A DNA stretch of 35,848 bases from Hellea sp. Lineage in GTDB: Bacteria > Pseudomonadota > Alphaproteobacteria > Caulobacterales > Maricaulaceae. Below, in pieces: positions 7,413-16,206 of the stretch (its first letter is position 1; each line of letters begins with the position of its first letter). A model generated the notes under the pieces. The model did no database searches. It saw only the letters and a program-made list of their open reading frames with translations, and was not told the DNA's origin. The position numbers and the translations under genes were made by a program. The stretch lies in contig JABDKG010000023.1 of NCBI GenBank assembly GCA_013002305.1, forward strand, positions 1-35,848, in the 5' to 3' direction.

Positions 7413-7907
7413 TCATATTGATATCACCGCCTTATTGATAAGGTCTAATGCTACAGCAACCGCCTGCCGCCTAATTGACTCACGGCATGTGCCTTCAAAG
7501 AGGTGTTTTGACGTACGCGTCCCATTGCGATCTGACAATCCGAAATATACAAGCCCGACGGGCTTGGATTCTGAGCCGCCGGCGGGCCCTGCTACTCCCG
7601 TCACGGAAACTCCGATATCAACACCGAATTTCTGTGCGCAATTCTTGGCCATCTCAAGTGCGGTTTCAGAACTGACAGCTCCGTAAACTTCAAGAGTTTC
7701 CGCTTCCACGCCCAATAATTTCTCTTTTATATCATTATGATAAGCGACGATCCCGCCAAGAAAAGCGCTTGATGAACCCGGTATATCAGTAAGGGATTTT
7801 GCGATCCAACCGCCTGTACAGCTTTCAGCTGTTGCAATGGTCAGGCCTTTATCGGTTGCGCTGTTAATGACCGTTTCCGCAAGAACATATGTATCGGCAT
7901 CATTCAT
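7413..7907 (-). CDS. pncC: CinA C-terminal domain protein, nicotinamide-nucleotide amidohydrolase
   Basis: 164-aa stand-alone CinA-C (PncC) protein that deamidates NMN to NaMN in NAD recycling. The signature motifs are TIATAESCTGG near the N-terminus, FLGGIVAYHNDIK, the VTGVAGPAGG glycine-rich stretch and the C-terminal helix. It lacks the N-terminal MoaB-like domain of full CinA, as is usual in proteobacterial PncC. The ATG at 7907 overlaps the end of ispDF by 8 nt, so the two are translationally coupled; the ispDF-cinA order recurs in alphaproteobacteria. Confidence 0.92.
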   Translation of the reverse strand: MNDADTYVLAETVINSATDKGLTIATAESCTGGWIAKSLTDIPGSSSAFLGGIVAYHNDIKEKLLGVEAETLEVYGAVSSETALEMAKNCAQKFGVDIGVSVTGVAGPAGGSESKPVGLVYFGLSDRNGTRTSKHLFEGTCRESIRRQAVAVALDLINKAVISI

Positions 7908-9060
7908 CGGGAAGGCTCACTGTTGCTGTAGCTTGCGCTGCGATACCTTCGCCCCGACCCGTAAACCCTAATTTTTCTGTGGTGGTTGCCTTTACGCTCA
8001 CCCTATTGAGATTAACGGCTAGCAATTCAGAAATTCGGTGGCGCATTTTTTCGCGATGAGGTTTAATTTTAGGTTCCTCGCAAATCAATGTCACATCAAT
8101 ATTTTGGATCACTCCGCCGCGATTTTTCACTCTGTCTTTGGCATGGGTCAAAAAAATATGGCTCTCGGCGCCTTTCCATTTCGGGTCGCTTGGCGGAAAA
8201 TGGTCGCCTATATCGCCCTCGGCAATCGCCCCGAAAATGGCGTCGGTTAGAGCGTGCAAGCCGACGTCAGCGTCGCTATGGCCTTTCAAAGCGAAACCGG
8301 CCTCAATTTTAACGCCGCATAACCAAAGAGCCGGACCGGCTTCTATGCGATGAACGTCAAAACCAGTACCTGTTGCTGTGTAATATTTCGGTTCAAACAT
8401 AGTTTTTGCTTTTTTCAGATCACCCGGATAGGTGATTTTAAAACTTCTTTCATCCCCTTCCACAGTCGCGATTGACAACCCAGCTTCACTCGCCAGCGCA
8501 ATATCATCCGGGTAATCTGCTTCCGGCCGTAAAGCCTGAAACAGCGGCCAGATTGCGTTAAATCGAAAAGCCTGAGGCGTTTGAACCCGCCGCATTTCAG
8601 CGCGAGATAAATCTTCCCCCAACGCAGCTCCATCATAGCTTTTAACCGCGTCAATGACCGGCAAAACCGGCACTGCAGCGTCGTGAGTTTCGAGTTGTTT
8701 CAGTAAGTCCTGCACAACTTTTTGCGAAACGAATGGTCGGGCGGCGTCATGAATAAGGACAATATCTGGTGATAAATCTTCTAAGGTCGCCATACCGGCT
8801 TTGACAGAGAGACTTCGGTTCGTTCCGCCCGGCACAGTGATTATAGTCCCCGAAAAACCTTCTATTGCCGAATGTACATGGTTATCGCCATCGGCATGAA
8901 CTATGACAAAAACTCTGGTCGTAGGGCATGCAGAATGCAAATTTTCGAGCGTTTGCCGTAACACCGTTTTTCCGCCTAATTTTTCATATTGCTTGGGTAA
9001 GTTGCCCATAAAACGTGCGCTTTTGCCTGCTGCGACTATTATTTGTGCGATTTTGGTCAA
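7900..9060 (-). CDS. ispDF: Bifunctional IspD/IspF (MEP pathway)
   Basis: 386-aa fusion of two enzymes of non-mevalonate isoprenoid synthesis. The N-terminal IspD domain (about residues 1-225; IIVAAGKSARF, IHDAARPFV, RVQTPQAF) makes CDP-methylerythritol. The C-terminal IspF domain (about 228-386; TGTGFDVH with metal ligands Asp235/His237, KGHSDADVGLHALTDA, FTGRGEG) forms the 2,4-cyclodiphosphate. The fusion is typical of alphaproteobacteria. The likely start is TTG 9060, which has a GGGGG run 4 nt upstream and yields LTKIAQIIVAAG, the normal IspD N-terminus; an upstream TTG at 9099 is possible but lacks an SD. It is divergent from dusB across about 64 nt. Confidence 0.95.
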   Translation of the reverse strand: MTKIAQIIVAAGKSARFMGNLPKQYEKLGGKTVLRQTLENLHSACPTTRVFVIVHADGDNHVHSAIEGFSGTIITVPGGTNRSLSVKAGMATLEDLSPDIVLIHDAARPFVSQKVVQDLLKQLETHDAAVPVLPVIDAVKSYDGAALGEDLSRAEMRRVQTPQAFRFNAIWPLFQALRPEADYPDDIALASEAGLSIATVEGDERSFKITYPGDLKKAKTMFEPKYYTATGTGFDVHRIEAGPALWLCGVKIEAGFALKGHSDADVGLHALTDAIFGAIAEGDIGDHFPPSDPKWKGAESHIFLTHAKDRVKNRGGVIQNIDVTLICEEPKIKPHREKMRHRISELLAVNLNRVSVKATTTEKLGFTGRGEGIAAQATATVSLPDE

Positions 9061-9124
9061 ATAACCCCCAATTATTGCGATGAAATATTGTGCAGTCAAA
9101 TATTCTCAGTCATAGGCATACCCC

Positions 9125-10123
9125 ATGAAGAGCAATATTTCTATCGGGAACTATAAGCTGACATCGCGTGTTTTAGCCGCGCCTATGTCTGGCGTGACGG
9201 ATTTGCCATTTCGCAAGGTCCTGCAGAAATTCGGGCCTGGTCTCGTCGTGTCTGAAATGGTCGCGAGTGAAACATTGCTTAAGGGTGACGAGGAAACTGA
9301 GGCGAGAGCTGCAGGCAAAGGTGATATTGACCCGCTTGTTATTCAATTGGTGGGTCGGGAACCGGAATGGATGGCGCACGGAGCACAGATGGCGCAGAAT
9401 GCCGGCGCTGATATTATTGACATTAATATGGGCTGTCCTGCCCGAAAGGTTACCACCGGCCTGTCTGGATCGGCATTGATGAAGGATCCTGATCGGGCAG
9501 CGGATATAATATACGCTGTTATAAGCGGAACTTCCAAACCTGTAACATTGAAGATGCGCTTGGGTTGGGATGATAATATGCTCAACGCGCCAGAAATCGC
9601 TAATATTGCCCAAGGCGCTGGAGTCGAGTTACTGGTTGTTCATGGAAGAACGCGGTGCCAATTTTACAAAGGCCATGCAGATTGGGGCGCAGTGGCAGAG
9701 ACTAAAAAATCCGTTTCTATCCCTGTCTTTGTCAATGGTGATATAAAAAATGCTGCGGACGCGCATAATGCCATGTCGTCATCAAATTGTGATGGTGTCA
9801 TGCTGGGCCGTAGCCTCGTGGGAAGACCATGGTCCATCTTAGAGGCCAGGGCTAGGATAGACGGGGTAAAGATCGCAGAATTATCAAATTCCGAGAAATG
9901 CCGGATTGCCATAGATCACTATAATGAGACGATCGCGTTCTATGGTGAACAAAAAGGCCTCCGTATCGCGCGTAAACATTTGGCCGGCTACGTTGAACAT
10001 GGACCTTTTGACGGCAATAAAGACAGGCTGAAATCTGAGATCTGCCAAAGCATTAATCCGGCGATGGTTATGGATTTGCTTGCACGAGCCTTCAATATTA
10101 GTTGTGCGGAGCATGCCGCATGA
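9125..10123 (+). CDS. dusB: tRNA-dihydrouridine synthase (DusB/NifR3)
   Basis: 332-aa FMN-dependent reductase that makes dihydrouridine in the tRNA D-loop. Motifs are the N-terminal APMSGVTDLPFR FMN loop, catalytic Cys104 in NMGCPARKV, KMRLGWD, the VHGRTRCQFYKGHADW segment and the GVMLGRSLVGRPW phosphate-binding end. It is the first gene of the nifR3-ntrB-ntrC operon conserved across alphaproteobacteria. The ATG of ntrB overlaps its stop (ATGA at 10120-10123), implying coupled translation. Confidence 0.96.
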   Translation: MKSNISIGNYKLTSRVLAAPMSGVTDLPFRKVLQKFGPGLVVSEMVASETLLKGDEETEARAAGKGDIDPLVIQLVGREPEWMAHGAQMAQNAGADIIDINMGCPARKVTTGLSGSALMKDPDRAADIIYAVISGTSKPVTLKMRLGWDDNMLNAPEIANIAQGAGVELLVVHGRTRCQFYKGHADWGAVAETKKSVSIPVFVNGDIKNAADAHNAMSSSNCDGVMLGRSLVGRPWSILEARARIDGVKIAELSNSEKCRIAIDHYNETIAFYGEQKGLRIARKHLAGYVEHGPFDGNKDRLKSEICQSINPAMVMDLLARAFNISCAEHAA

Positions 10124-11148
10124 TAGGCAATCTTCAAATCGCCGACGATATTCCGTTGCCCATCATTCTACTAGACCCGAATGCGCTGACGCTTGATTGG
10201 ATTAATCAGTCCGGTCAGTCATGGCTAGGGTCCTCGGTTAAAACTCTCCAAGGTAAATCGATAGAAGACATTTTCTCGCATTCGGAAGAGCTGAGTGAAG
10301 CGTTTGAGAAAACCCAAGCCCAGCAAGTTTCAGTTCGCGTTCACGACCTTGTTGTGCGCCCTCGTGGACGAGATGAGGTGAAATGTGAGCTGGTGACATT
10401 TCATCATGATAGCAGAGTAGGGTTGTGTTTCCGGCACGTCGGTCGGCAGACTCAAAAAATAGATGTTTTCGGGGACGGAGCTTCGGCATTGGGCCGATTA
10501 TTGGCCCATGAAATAAAAAACCCACTTGCGGGAATTCAGGGCGCTGCCCAGCTATTGCGCGACGATATCCAGTCGGAAGAGGCCGGAGATCTTTTGTCAT
10601 TAATCGAATCTGAGATTGCACGCATTCGTCGCCTAGCCGATCGAATGGAGCGGCTCGGTGATGTTACTGTTTCGGAGTTTGCGGAATTAAATATTCATGA
10701 GATTCTGAGGCATGGTCGTAAGGTGCTACAATCCGGCCTTCCAGATCATATTTCATTCACTGAGCATTATGACCCGTCCTTGCCAAATACATTAGGTGAT
10801 GAGGACAGCCTCACTCAGGCGGTTATGAATTTAATCAAGAACGCTGCAGAAGCGTTCCCGGAAGACCATGTGAACCCGGAAATAAGATTAGAGACGTCTT
10901 ATCGGGCAACTGGAACGTCGCAACCAATTGAGATCAGAATAATCGACAATGGTTCCGGAATTCCCGACCATGTACGCGACCGAATTTTTCAGCCATTTAT
11001 CACGCACAAACCGGGTGGGCAGGGACTTGGGCTCGCGTTGGTTTCAAAGGTGATTGCGGCCCATAACGGACTAATCGAAGTGCGATCCCGTCCCGGCCAA
11101 ACCATATTCTCCATTTTATTGCCAAGCGCCGAAAGGAATGCGTCATGA
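10120..11148 (+). CDS. ntrB: Nitrogen regulation sensor histidine kinase NtrB
   Basis: 342-aa soluble sensor kinase/phosphatase for NtrC, normally controlled by PII proteins. The N-terminal PAS-like domain (about 1-115) is followed by the H-box LLAHEIKNPLAGIQGAAQLL with phospho-acceptor His130, then the N-box NLIKNAAEAF, G1 DNGSGIP and G2 GGQGLGLALV of the HATPase. No membrane helix is visible, as expected for NtrB. The start ATG 10120 overlaps the dusB stop, and the gene's own end overlaps ntrC (ATGA at 11145-11148). A longer frame from 10102 exists but would begin deep in dusB. Confidence 0.95.
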   Translation: MIGNLQIADDIPLPIILLDPNALTLDWINQSGQSWLGSSVKTLQGKSIEDIFSHSEELSEAFEKTQAQQVSVRVHDLVVRPRGRDEVKCELVTFHHDSRVGLCFRHVGRQTQKIDVFGDGASALGRLLAHEIKNPLAGIQGAAQLLRDDIQSEEAGDLLSLIESEIARIRRLADRMERLGDVTVSEFAELNIHEILRHGRKVLQSGLPDHISFTEHYDPSLPNTLGDEDSLTQAVMNLIKNAAEAFPEDHVNPEIRLETSYRATGTSQPIEIRIIDNGSGIPDHVRDRIFQPFITHKPGGQGLGLALVSKVIAAHNGLIEVRSRPGQTIFSILLPSAERNAS

Positions 11149-12461
11149 AATATGAAATTTTACTTGCAGAGGATGACGACTCAATAAGACTGGTGCTGTC
11201 TAAAGCGCTGACCAGAGCGGGTCACAATGTTAAAGTAACGGACAATGCGGAGACACTCAAAAAATGGGTGGTTTCCGGCGTCGGCGATATCGTACTGACA
11301 GATGTTATGATGGGCGGGCGAGAGGTGTTTGATAGTTTACCTGAGCTCATGGATTCCCGTCCGGATATTCCGGTTATCGTCATAAGTGGCAATAACACGG
11401 TCAACACAGCCATCAAGACCGGGCAACATAAAGTGTTCGAATATATTCCCAAACCGTTCGATCTTGCTGATATTATTCAGGCGGTCGCGCGGGCGGGACA
11501 AAGCGTAAACCCGCGGCGAAACCGCATGAACGCAGAGCTCAGTAAGCTGTCCATGATAGGCCGAAGCCCGGCAATGCAACCTGTCTATCGCGCGATTTCA
11601 AGATTTGCAGCTGGAGATATTTCGATTTTAATAAGTGGAGCGGTTGGTACGGGCAAAGACGTTATTGCTAAGCTTTTACATGATGGCGGCGAAAGAAAAG
11701 ATCGACCCTTCTTAAGAACAACCGATTTTTCGAATATTTCTCTTTCTCTTCAAAAGGTCAATGGCGGCGATATTTACATCGACGAAATCGCAAGCCTTAC
11801 AGCCGAGCAACAAGATGGCCTCCTAGCGTTTATGACAGAAAGCGAAAATATCCCGCTTTCGCGAAGACCACGCATAATTTCTGCAACACGAAAAAATCTA
11901 AGGGAGATTGCGGAAAGAGGCGAGTTTCGCGACGACTTATTATTTCGTGTCAACGTTGCAGAGATAAGGTTGCCGACGCTCAGCGAGCGCGGCAACGACG
12001 TTCGTGAACTCGCGGCATATTTCCTGACCAAAGAAGCCGGCGGGGAAACCCGGCGGTTTCAATCAGAAGCGTTAGAGATGCTACAAAGGCATCAATGGGC
12101 CGGAAATATCCGAGAATTAGAAAATCTGGTTCGTCGTCTCGCATTATTATATTCAGATGATGTTATTACGACAGCAATGGTGGCTGGAGAGCTCGCTAAA
12201 GATATTCCGATTGAACGCAAACAAGAAGATGAACAAAAATTAGAAGACCTATTGGGCGTTGCGTGTCGCCAGACGCTCGCCCAGACGACGCCCGACGCTA
12301 AAATGTCGCCGCATCAAATTGCATTATCGTGGGTTGAGCGGCCTTTGATCAATGAGGCGCTTCGACTAACCGCTGGGAATAAAGCCAAAGCAGCCGATTT
12401 ACTGGGGATACATCGCAATACATTACGGACAAAAATCAAGACATTAGCGATAGATGGCTAG
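11145..12461 (+). CDS. ntrC: Nitrogen response regulator NtrC, lacking the GAFTGA loop
   Basis: 438 aa, shorter than the usual 460-480. The receiver domain has acidic residues at 9-12, phospho-acceptor Asp53 (LTDVMM) and Lys103 (PKPF). The AAA+ domain has a Walker A GAVGTGKD (165-172), a Walker B IYIDE (210-214) and the sensor/Arg-finger region GEFRDDLLFRVN. The C-terminus is a Fis-type helix-turn-helix (AADLLGIHRNTLRTKI). Between PF189 and GG207-208 only 17 residues remain where sigma54 activators carry about 40; the ESELFGHEKGAFTGA segment that contacts sigma54 is gone. Rhodobacter capsulatus NtrC is a known GAFTGA-less precedent that works with the housekeeping sigma factor. The regulator role is secure; sigma54 dependence is unlikely. 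It is cotranscribed with ntrB. Confidence 0.93.
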   Translation: MKYEILLAEDDDSIRLVLSKALTRAGHNVKVTDNAETLKKWVVSGVGDIVLTDVMMGGREVFDSLPELMDSRPDIPVIVISGNNTVNTAIKTGQHKVFEYIPKPFDLADIIQAVARAGQSVNPRRNRMNAELSKLSMIGRSPAMQPVYRAISRFAAGDISILISGAVGTGKDVIAKLLHDGGERKDRPFLRTTDFSNISLSLQKVNGGDIYIDEIASLTAEQQDGLLAFMTESENIPLSRRPRIISATRKNLREIAERGEFRDDLLFRVNVAEIRLPTLSERGNDVRELAAYFLTKEAGGETRRFQSEALEMLQRHQWAGNIRELENLVRRLALLYSDDVITTAMVAGELAKDIPIERKQEDEQKLEDLLGVACRQTLAQTTPDAKMSPHQIALSWVERPLINEALRLTAGNKAKAADLLGIHRNTLRTKIKTLAIDG

Positions 12462-12514
12462 CAGCCTACCGGCGGAATGAGTAGTTGATTTAGTGCAACA
12501 GTTCGGTAGTATTA

Positions 12515-14815
12515 GTGGCAGAAATGCAACAAAAGCGGGGTGGATCTATTCCTTCCGACGCAGAACTAGACACCGGACGACCAAGTAGTCGATCTGTTTC
12601 GACGCCGCAATTGATCCAGTCTGCGGTGTTTGGCGTGTTTTTTATCGCCGCTGTATTTCTTACCGTTTTGGGAACGCTTTACGCATTTTCGAATAATGAA
12701 GCGAGGTCTGAACAAGCCTATCCCATTCTCCTGTTCAATTTAGGGATCGTGCTTTTACTAGGTGTATACCTGGCGCGTCGAGTGTGGCTGATTCTGTACG
12801 GGAAAACTTTCAAAAGGAGCGCCCCATTATTACATCGGCGCTTTGTGGTCATTTTTAGCCTTGCGGCTCTAACGCCAGCCATACTGGTTGGCAGCTTCTC
12901 GACATCTCTTATTTCCAAAAACATAAACGATCTATTCGGTGAAAACGTCCGAAGTACACTTGATACTGCGGAGGTATTTTTAAATGAATATGTCTCCGAA
13001 AAATTTCGTGAACTCGGGATTGAATTGCAAAAAGCCGAATTGTTTTTTGAAACTAATCGCGCGGCGTTTGAAAACAGAATATCTTTTACAGCATTTTTGC
13101 AGCGCTACATCCGGACATTGGACGCAGACGCCCTAATGGTTATCGATCGAGAAGGGCGTGTTTATACCCGGGTTTGGCGAACGTCAGCACAGGAAGTCGA
13201 AATTCCTTCAAACATCATTTTAAACTATGTGGATCAACAGGATTCGATCGCGTTTTTAAAGAAGGACGAAAACGACTATTTAATGGCCGTCAGCCAGCTG
13301 GATGGATATGAAGGCCTGTATCTTGTTGCCGGTCGCTTCGTTGCTCCCAACCGCGGCGTCCTTTCTAGTATCTCAGGAATTGACCAGGCTTCTAGCGCAT
13401 TATCAAAATATGACACGGATCAAGAGCGTTTTCGAAAAACCTTTTTTCTGACATTTATCGAAACCGCTTTACTTATTCTTTACGCGGCCATTTCTCTTGG
13501 CGTTCTGCTTGCCAATCGGATTATTCAACCGCTTGGTCATATGGTTGAAACCGCGGAGAAAATCCGCGCTGGCAATCTTAAGGCAAGGGTAAATGTCAAA
13601 GGTGATTGGGGCGAAATCTCAGACCTTGGGAGCGCCTTTAACCGGATGACGAGACAGCTGAGTTCCCAGCGTCAGGATTTGGTGCGTGAACATGGACTGT
13701 CAGAGCGTCGTCGACAATTTTCTGAAGCCGTTTTAACCGGTGTTCGGGCGGGAGTAATCGGGTTGTCAGAAGAGGGCAGAATTACGCTGATGAATGCATC
13801 GGCGGAGCGGCTTTTGGGCCGTGCTTCGAAGGAAATTCTAGGATTTCACATTGGAGAGGTTTTGCCTGAATTTGCAATCGCATTCAACAGCGCCCGCGAA
13901 AATGTAGTCGGGCGCACCGAAGATCAGATAACGCTGGAAACCGAATTGGGAGTTCGAAATTTTGATTTGAGAGTTTCCAGCTATGAGGCTGGCGAAAATG
14001 ACGCAGGTTGGGTGTTAACATTTGATGACATGACCCGACTTGTCGCTGCTCAGCGCTATTCGGCCTGGCGTGAAGTAGCGAGGCGGATCGCGCATGAAAT
14101 TAAGAACCCGCTGACGCCAATCCTATTGTCGGCAGAGCGCTTGAAACGAAAATATTCCAAAGACATAAAGAAAGATCCTGAAATTTTTGAAAATTGCACA
14201 GACACGATAATTCGTCAGGTTGGAAGCCTTGAGCAAATGGTCAACGAATTTTCAAGTTTTGCCCGGATGCCCGAGCCTGAATTTGAGACTCATGACTTCC
14301 GGACTTTGATCGAGAGAGTATTATTTGCGCAGGGTGTGGCATTCCCCGATGTAAAGTTTGAGTTAAAAGATCTTACGAACGGCAAAGAGATATTGGTTTC
14401 GTGCGATGAACGTCTCATCTCTCAGGCATTGACCAATGTTTACAAAAACGCCAGCGAGTCCATATCTGAACGGGTCGATGAAACTGGGATGGATTTTCCA
14501 GACGGGCTAATTAAAACTCAATTAAGCGTCTCCGGCGAGAGTCTCATTATAGGGATCACAGATAATGGGAAGGGCTGGCCAATGCCGGACCGACATCGAT
14601 TACTGGAGCCCTATGTAACTACCAGGGACACCGGAACGGGACTGGGCCTTGCAATTGTGAAACGCATTGCAGAGGACCATAACGGACATCTTCAATTGTC
14701 TGAACGAGACGACGGAAACATAGGCGCTCATCTCGAATTCACGTTTCCCCTTACGGACGCAGAATCGCAAGAAGCCAAACCTTCAAAACGGAAAACAAAG
14801 GCCAGTATCAAATGA
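12515..14815 (+). CDS. ntrY: Membrane sensor histidine kinase NtrY
   Basis: 766-aa membrane kinase, partner of NtrX, linked in alphaproteobacteria to nitrogen, redox and envelope control. Transmembrane helices lie near residues 30-60, 70-92 and 108-132, a periplasmic sensory region spans about 133-305, and another helix follows at about 308-332. Next come a HAMP domain (about 332-390), a PAS domain (about 410-500), the H-box ARRIAHEIKNPLTPILLSAERL with His527, and a HATPase with N-box NVYKNASESI, DNGKGWP and GTGLGLAIV. GTG 12515 is the annotated start; ATG 12524 is an equally plausible alternative, both with weak SDs. It follows ntrC by 53 nt and overlaps ntrX (ATGA at 14812-14815). Confidence 0.95.
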   Translation: MAEMQQKRGGSIPSDAELDTGRPSSRSVSTPQLIQSAVFGVFFIAAVFLTVLGTLYAFSNNEARSEQAYPILLFNLGIVLLLGVYLARRVWLILYGKTFKRSAPLLHRRFVVIFSLAALTPAILVGSFSTSLISKNINDLFGENVRSTLDTAEVFLNEYVSEKFRELGIELQKAELFFETNRAAFENRISFTAFLQRYIRTLDADALMVIDREGRVYTRVWRTSAQEVEIPSNIILNYVDQQDSIAFLKKDENDYLMAVSQLDGYEGLYLVAGRFVAPNRGVLSSISGIDQASSALSKYDTDQERFRKTFFLTFIETALLILYAAISLGVLLANRIIQPLGHMVETAEKIRAGNLKARVNVKGDWGEISDLGSAFNRMTRQLSSQRQDLVREHGLSERRRQFSEAVLTGVRAGVIGLSEEGRITLMNASAERLLGRASKEILGFHIGEVLPEFAIAFNSARENVVGRTEDQITLETELGVRNFDLRVSSYEAGENDAGWVLTFDDMTRLVAAQRYSAWREVARRIAHEIKNPLTPILLSAERLKRKYSKDIKKDPEIFENCTDTIIRQVGSLEQMVNEFSSFARMPEPEFETHDFRTLIERVLFAQGVAFPDVKFELKDLTNGKEILVSCDERLISQALTNVYKNASESISERVDETGMDFPDGLIKTQLSVSGESLIIGITDNGKGWPMPDRHRLLEPYVTTRDTGTGLGLAIVKRIAEDHNGHLQLSERDDGNIGAHLEFTFPLTDAESQEAKPSKRKTKASIK

Positions 14816-16206
14816 AACAAGATGTCTTAATCGTCGAAGATGAAAATGATATCCGGGCAATGATCGCGGGAATATTAGAAGATGAGGGATATTCCGTGCG
14901 GCAATCGTCTACGAGCGAGAAGGCTCTCGATCATATTCGTAGCCGTTTGCCTGGCCTGATTATTTTGGATGTTTGGCTTGAAGGCAGTAATATGGACGGG
15001 ATCGAACTGCTCGACCTGGTAAAAAAAGACCACCCTCTATTACCGGTCATCATTATTTCCGGTCATGGTACGGTAGAGACAGCTGTTTCAGCCATCCGCA
15101 AAGGCGCATTTGATTACATTGTTAAGCCGTTTAAAGCCGAAAAGCTTTTGATAACGGTCACTAGAGCATTGGAGAATGCACGTCTTAGGCAGGAAAATGA
15201 GGAGCTTAAAGGACGAAGTACCGGGGACCTCGAGTTAATCGGATCGTCTCCGCTCATTGGTCAATTGCGCGCAAAAATTTCGCGAATTGCGCCGACAAAT
15301 TCTCGAGTTCTTATCACAGGCCCATCAGGGACCGGTAAGGAGCTGATTGCGCGCCAGCTCCATTCTTTGTCTGACAGATCCAGCGCCCCGTTTACAGCGG
15401 TCAACGCCGCATCAATGGTTCCGCAACGCGTTGAAGAGGAACTTTTCGGCGTGGTTTCCGACGAGGGTGCCCTGGTCAAATCCGGGCTTTTGGAAAGAGC
15501 CCATAACGGGACCCTCTATATCGATGAGGTTGCGGACATGCCTCTTGAAACACAGGGGAAACTATTGCGATTATTGGTCGAGCAAAAGTTTCAAAGAATG
15601 GGAGCAAGTGACAGTGTTCAAGTGGATATTCGCGTCATCACCTCCACCTCCCGTGATCTGGAAAAAGAGGCCGCTATGGGCCGGTTTCGAGAAGATTTGT
15701 ACCATCGGTTAAATGTCATGCCGTTGGAGACGCCGCCATTGTCAAAACGCCGCGAAGACATTCCTGAACTGGTCGAATATTTTATTTCCCGATTGTCAGC
15801 TTCGACTGGATTGCCCGCTCGTAAAATTGGTGAAGATGCGATGGCGGCTTTGCAAGCCCATGATTGGCCAGGAAATGTACGTCAGCTGCGCAATAATGTT
15901 GAAAGACTGCTAATCCTGGCGACTGGCGACCCAGCAAATCCTATCACAATGGACACTTTACCGCCGGAAGTGTCGGTTGTTAAATCAAATGGTCAGAATA
16001 ACGGATCAGATCGAATGATTGCGATGCCTCTGCGGGACGCAAGAGAGCGGTTTGAACGCGATTATTTGCAGGCCCAAATCGAGAGATTTGGCGGGAATAT
16101 TTCTAAAACGGCCGCTTTCGTCGGAATGGAAAGATCCGCTCTTCACCGAAAATTAAAGTCCTTGGGCGTTTCTGGAGCGAAAAAAGATGACGAGGTACAG
16201 TCATGA
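14812..16206 (+). CDS. ntrX: Response regulator NtrX, lacking a GAFTGA motif
   Basis: 464 aa. Receiver domain with Asp53 (ILDVWL) and Lys105 (VKPF); AAA+ domain with Walker A GPSGTGKE (170-177), Walker B LYIDE (235-239) and GRFREDLYHRLNV; C-terminal Fis-type HTH (ISKTAAFVGMERSALHRKL). ELFG is retained at 210-213, but the loop that should read GAFTGA reads GALVKS (219-224), so sigma54 remodelling is not expected; NtrX proteins of other alphaproteobacteria are known to lack this motif. It forms an operon with ntrY upstream and trkA downstream (each ATGA overlap), which links NtrYX signalling to potassium uptake. Confidence 0.95.
   Translation: MKQDVLIVEDENDIRAMIAGILEDEGYSVRQSSTSEKALDHIRSRLPGLIILDVWLEGSNMDGIELLDLVKKDHPLLPVIIISGHGTVETAVSAIRKGAFDYIVKPFKAEKLLITVTRALENARLRQENEELKGRSTGDLELIGSSPLIGQLRAKISRIAPTNSRVLITGPSGTGKELIARQLHSLSDRSSAPFTAVNAASMVPQRVEEELFGVVSDEGALVKSGLLERAHNGTLYIDEVADMPLETQGKLLRLLVEQKFQRMGASDSVQVDIRVITSTSRDLEKEAAMGRFREDLYHRLNVMPLETPPLSKRREDIPELVEYFISRLSASTGLPARKIGEDAMAALQAHDWPGNVRQLRNNVERLLILATGDPANPITMDTLPPEVSVVKSNGQNNGSDRMIAMPLRDARERFERDYLQAQIERFGGNISKTAAFVGMERSALHRKLKSLGVSGAKKDDEVQS

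Noticed and set aside
12466-12509. CTACCG...CGGTAG inverted repeat between ntrC and ntrY
   Set aside because: 6-bp arms with a 32-nt loop and no T-tract; too weak to call a terminator or operator.
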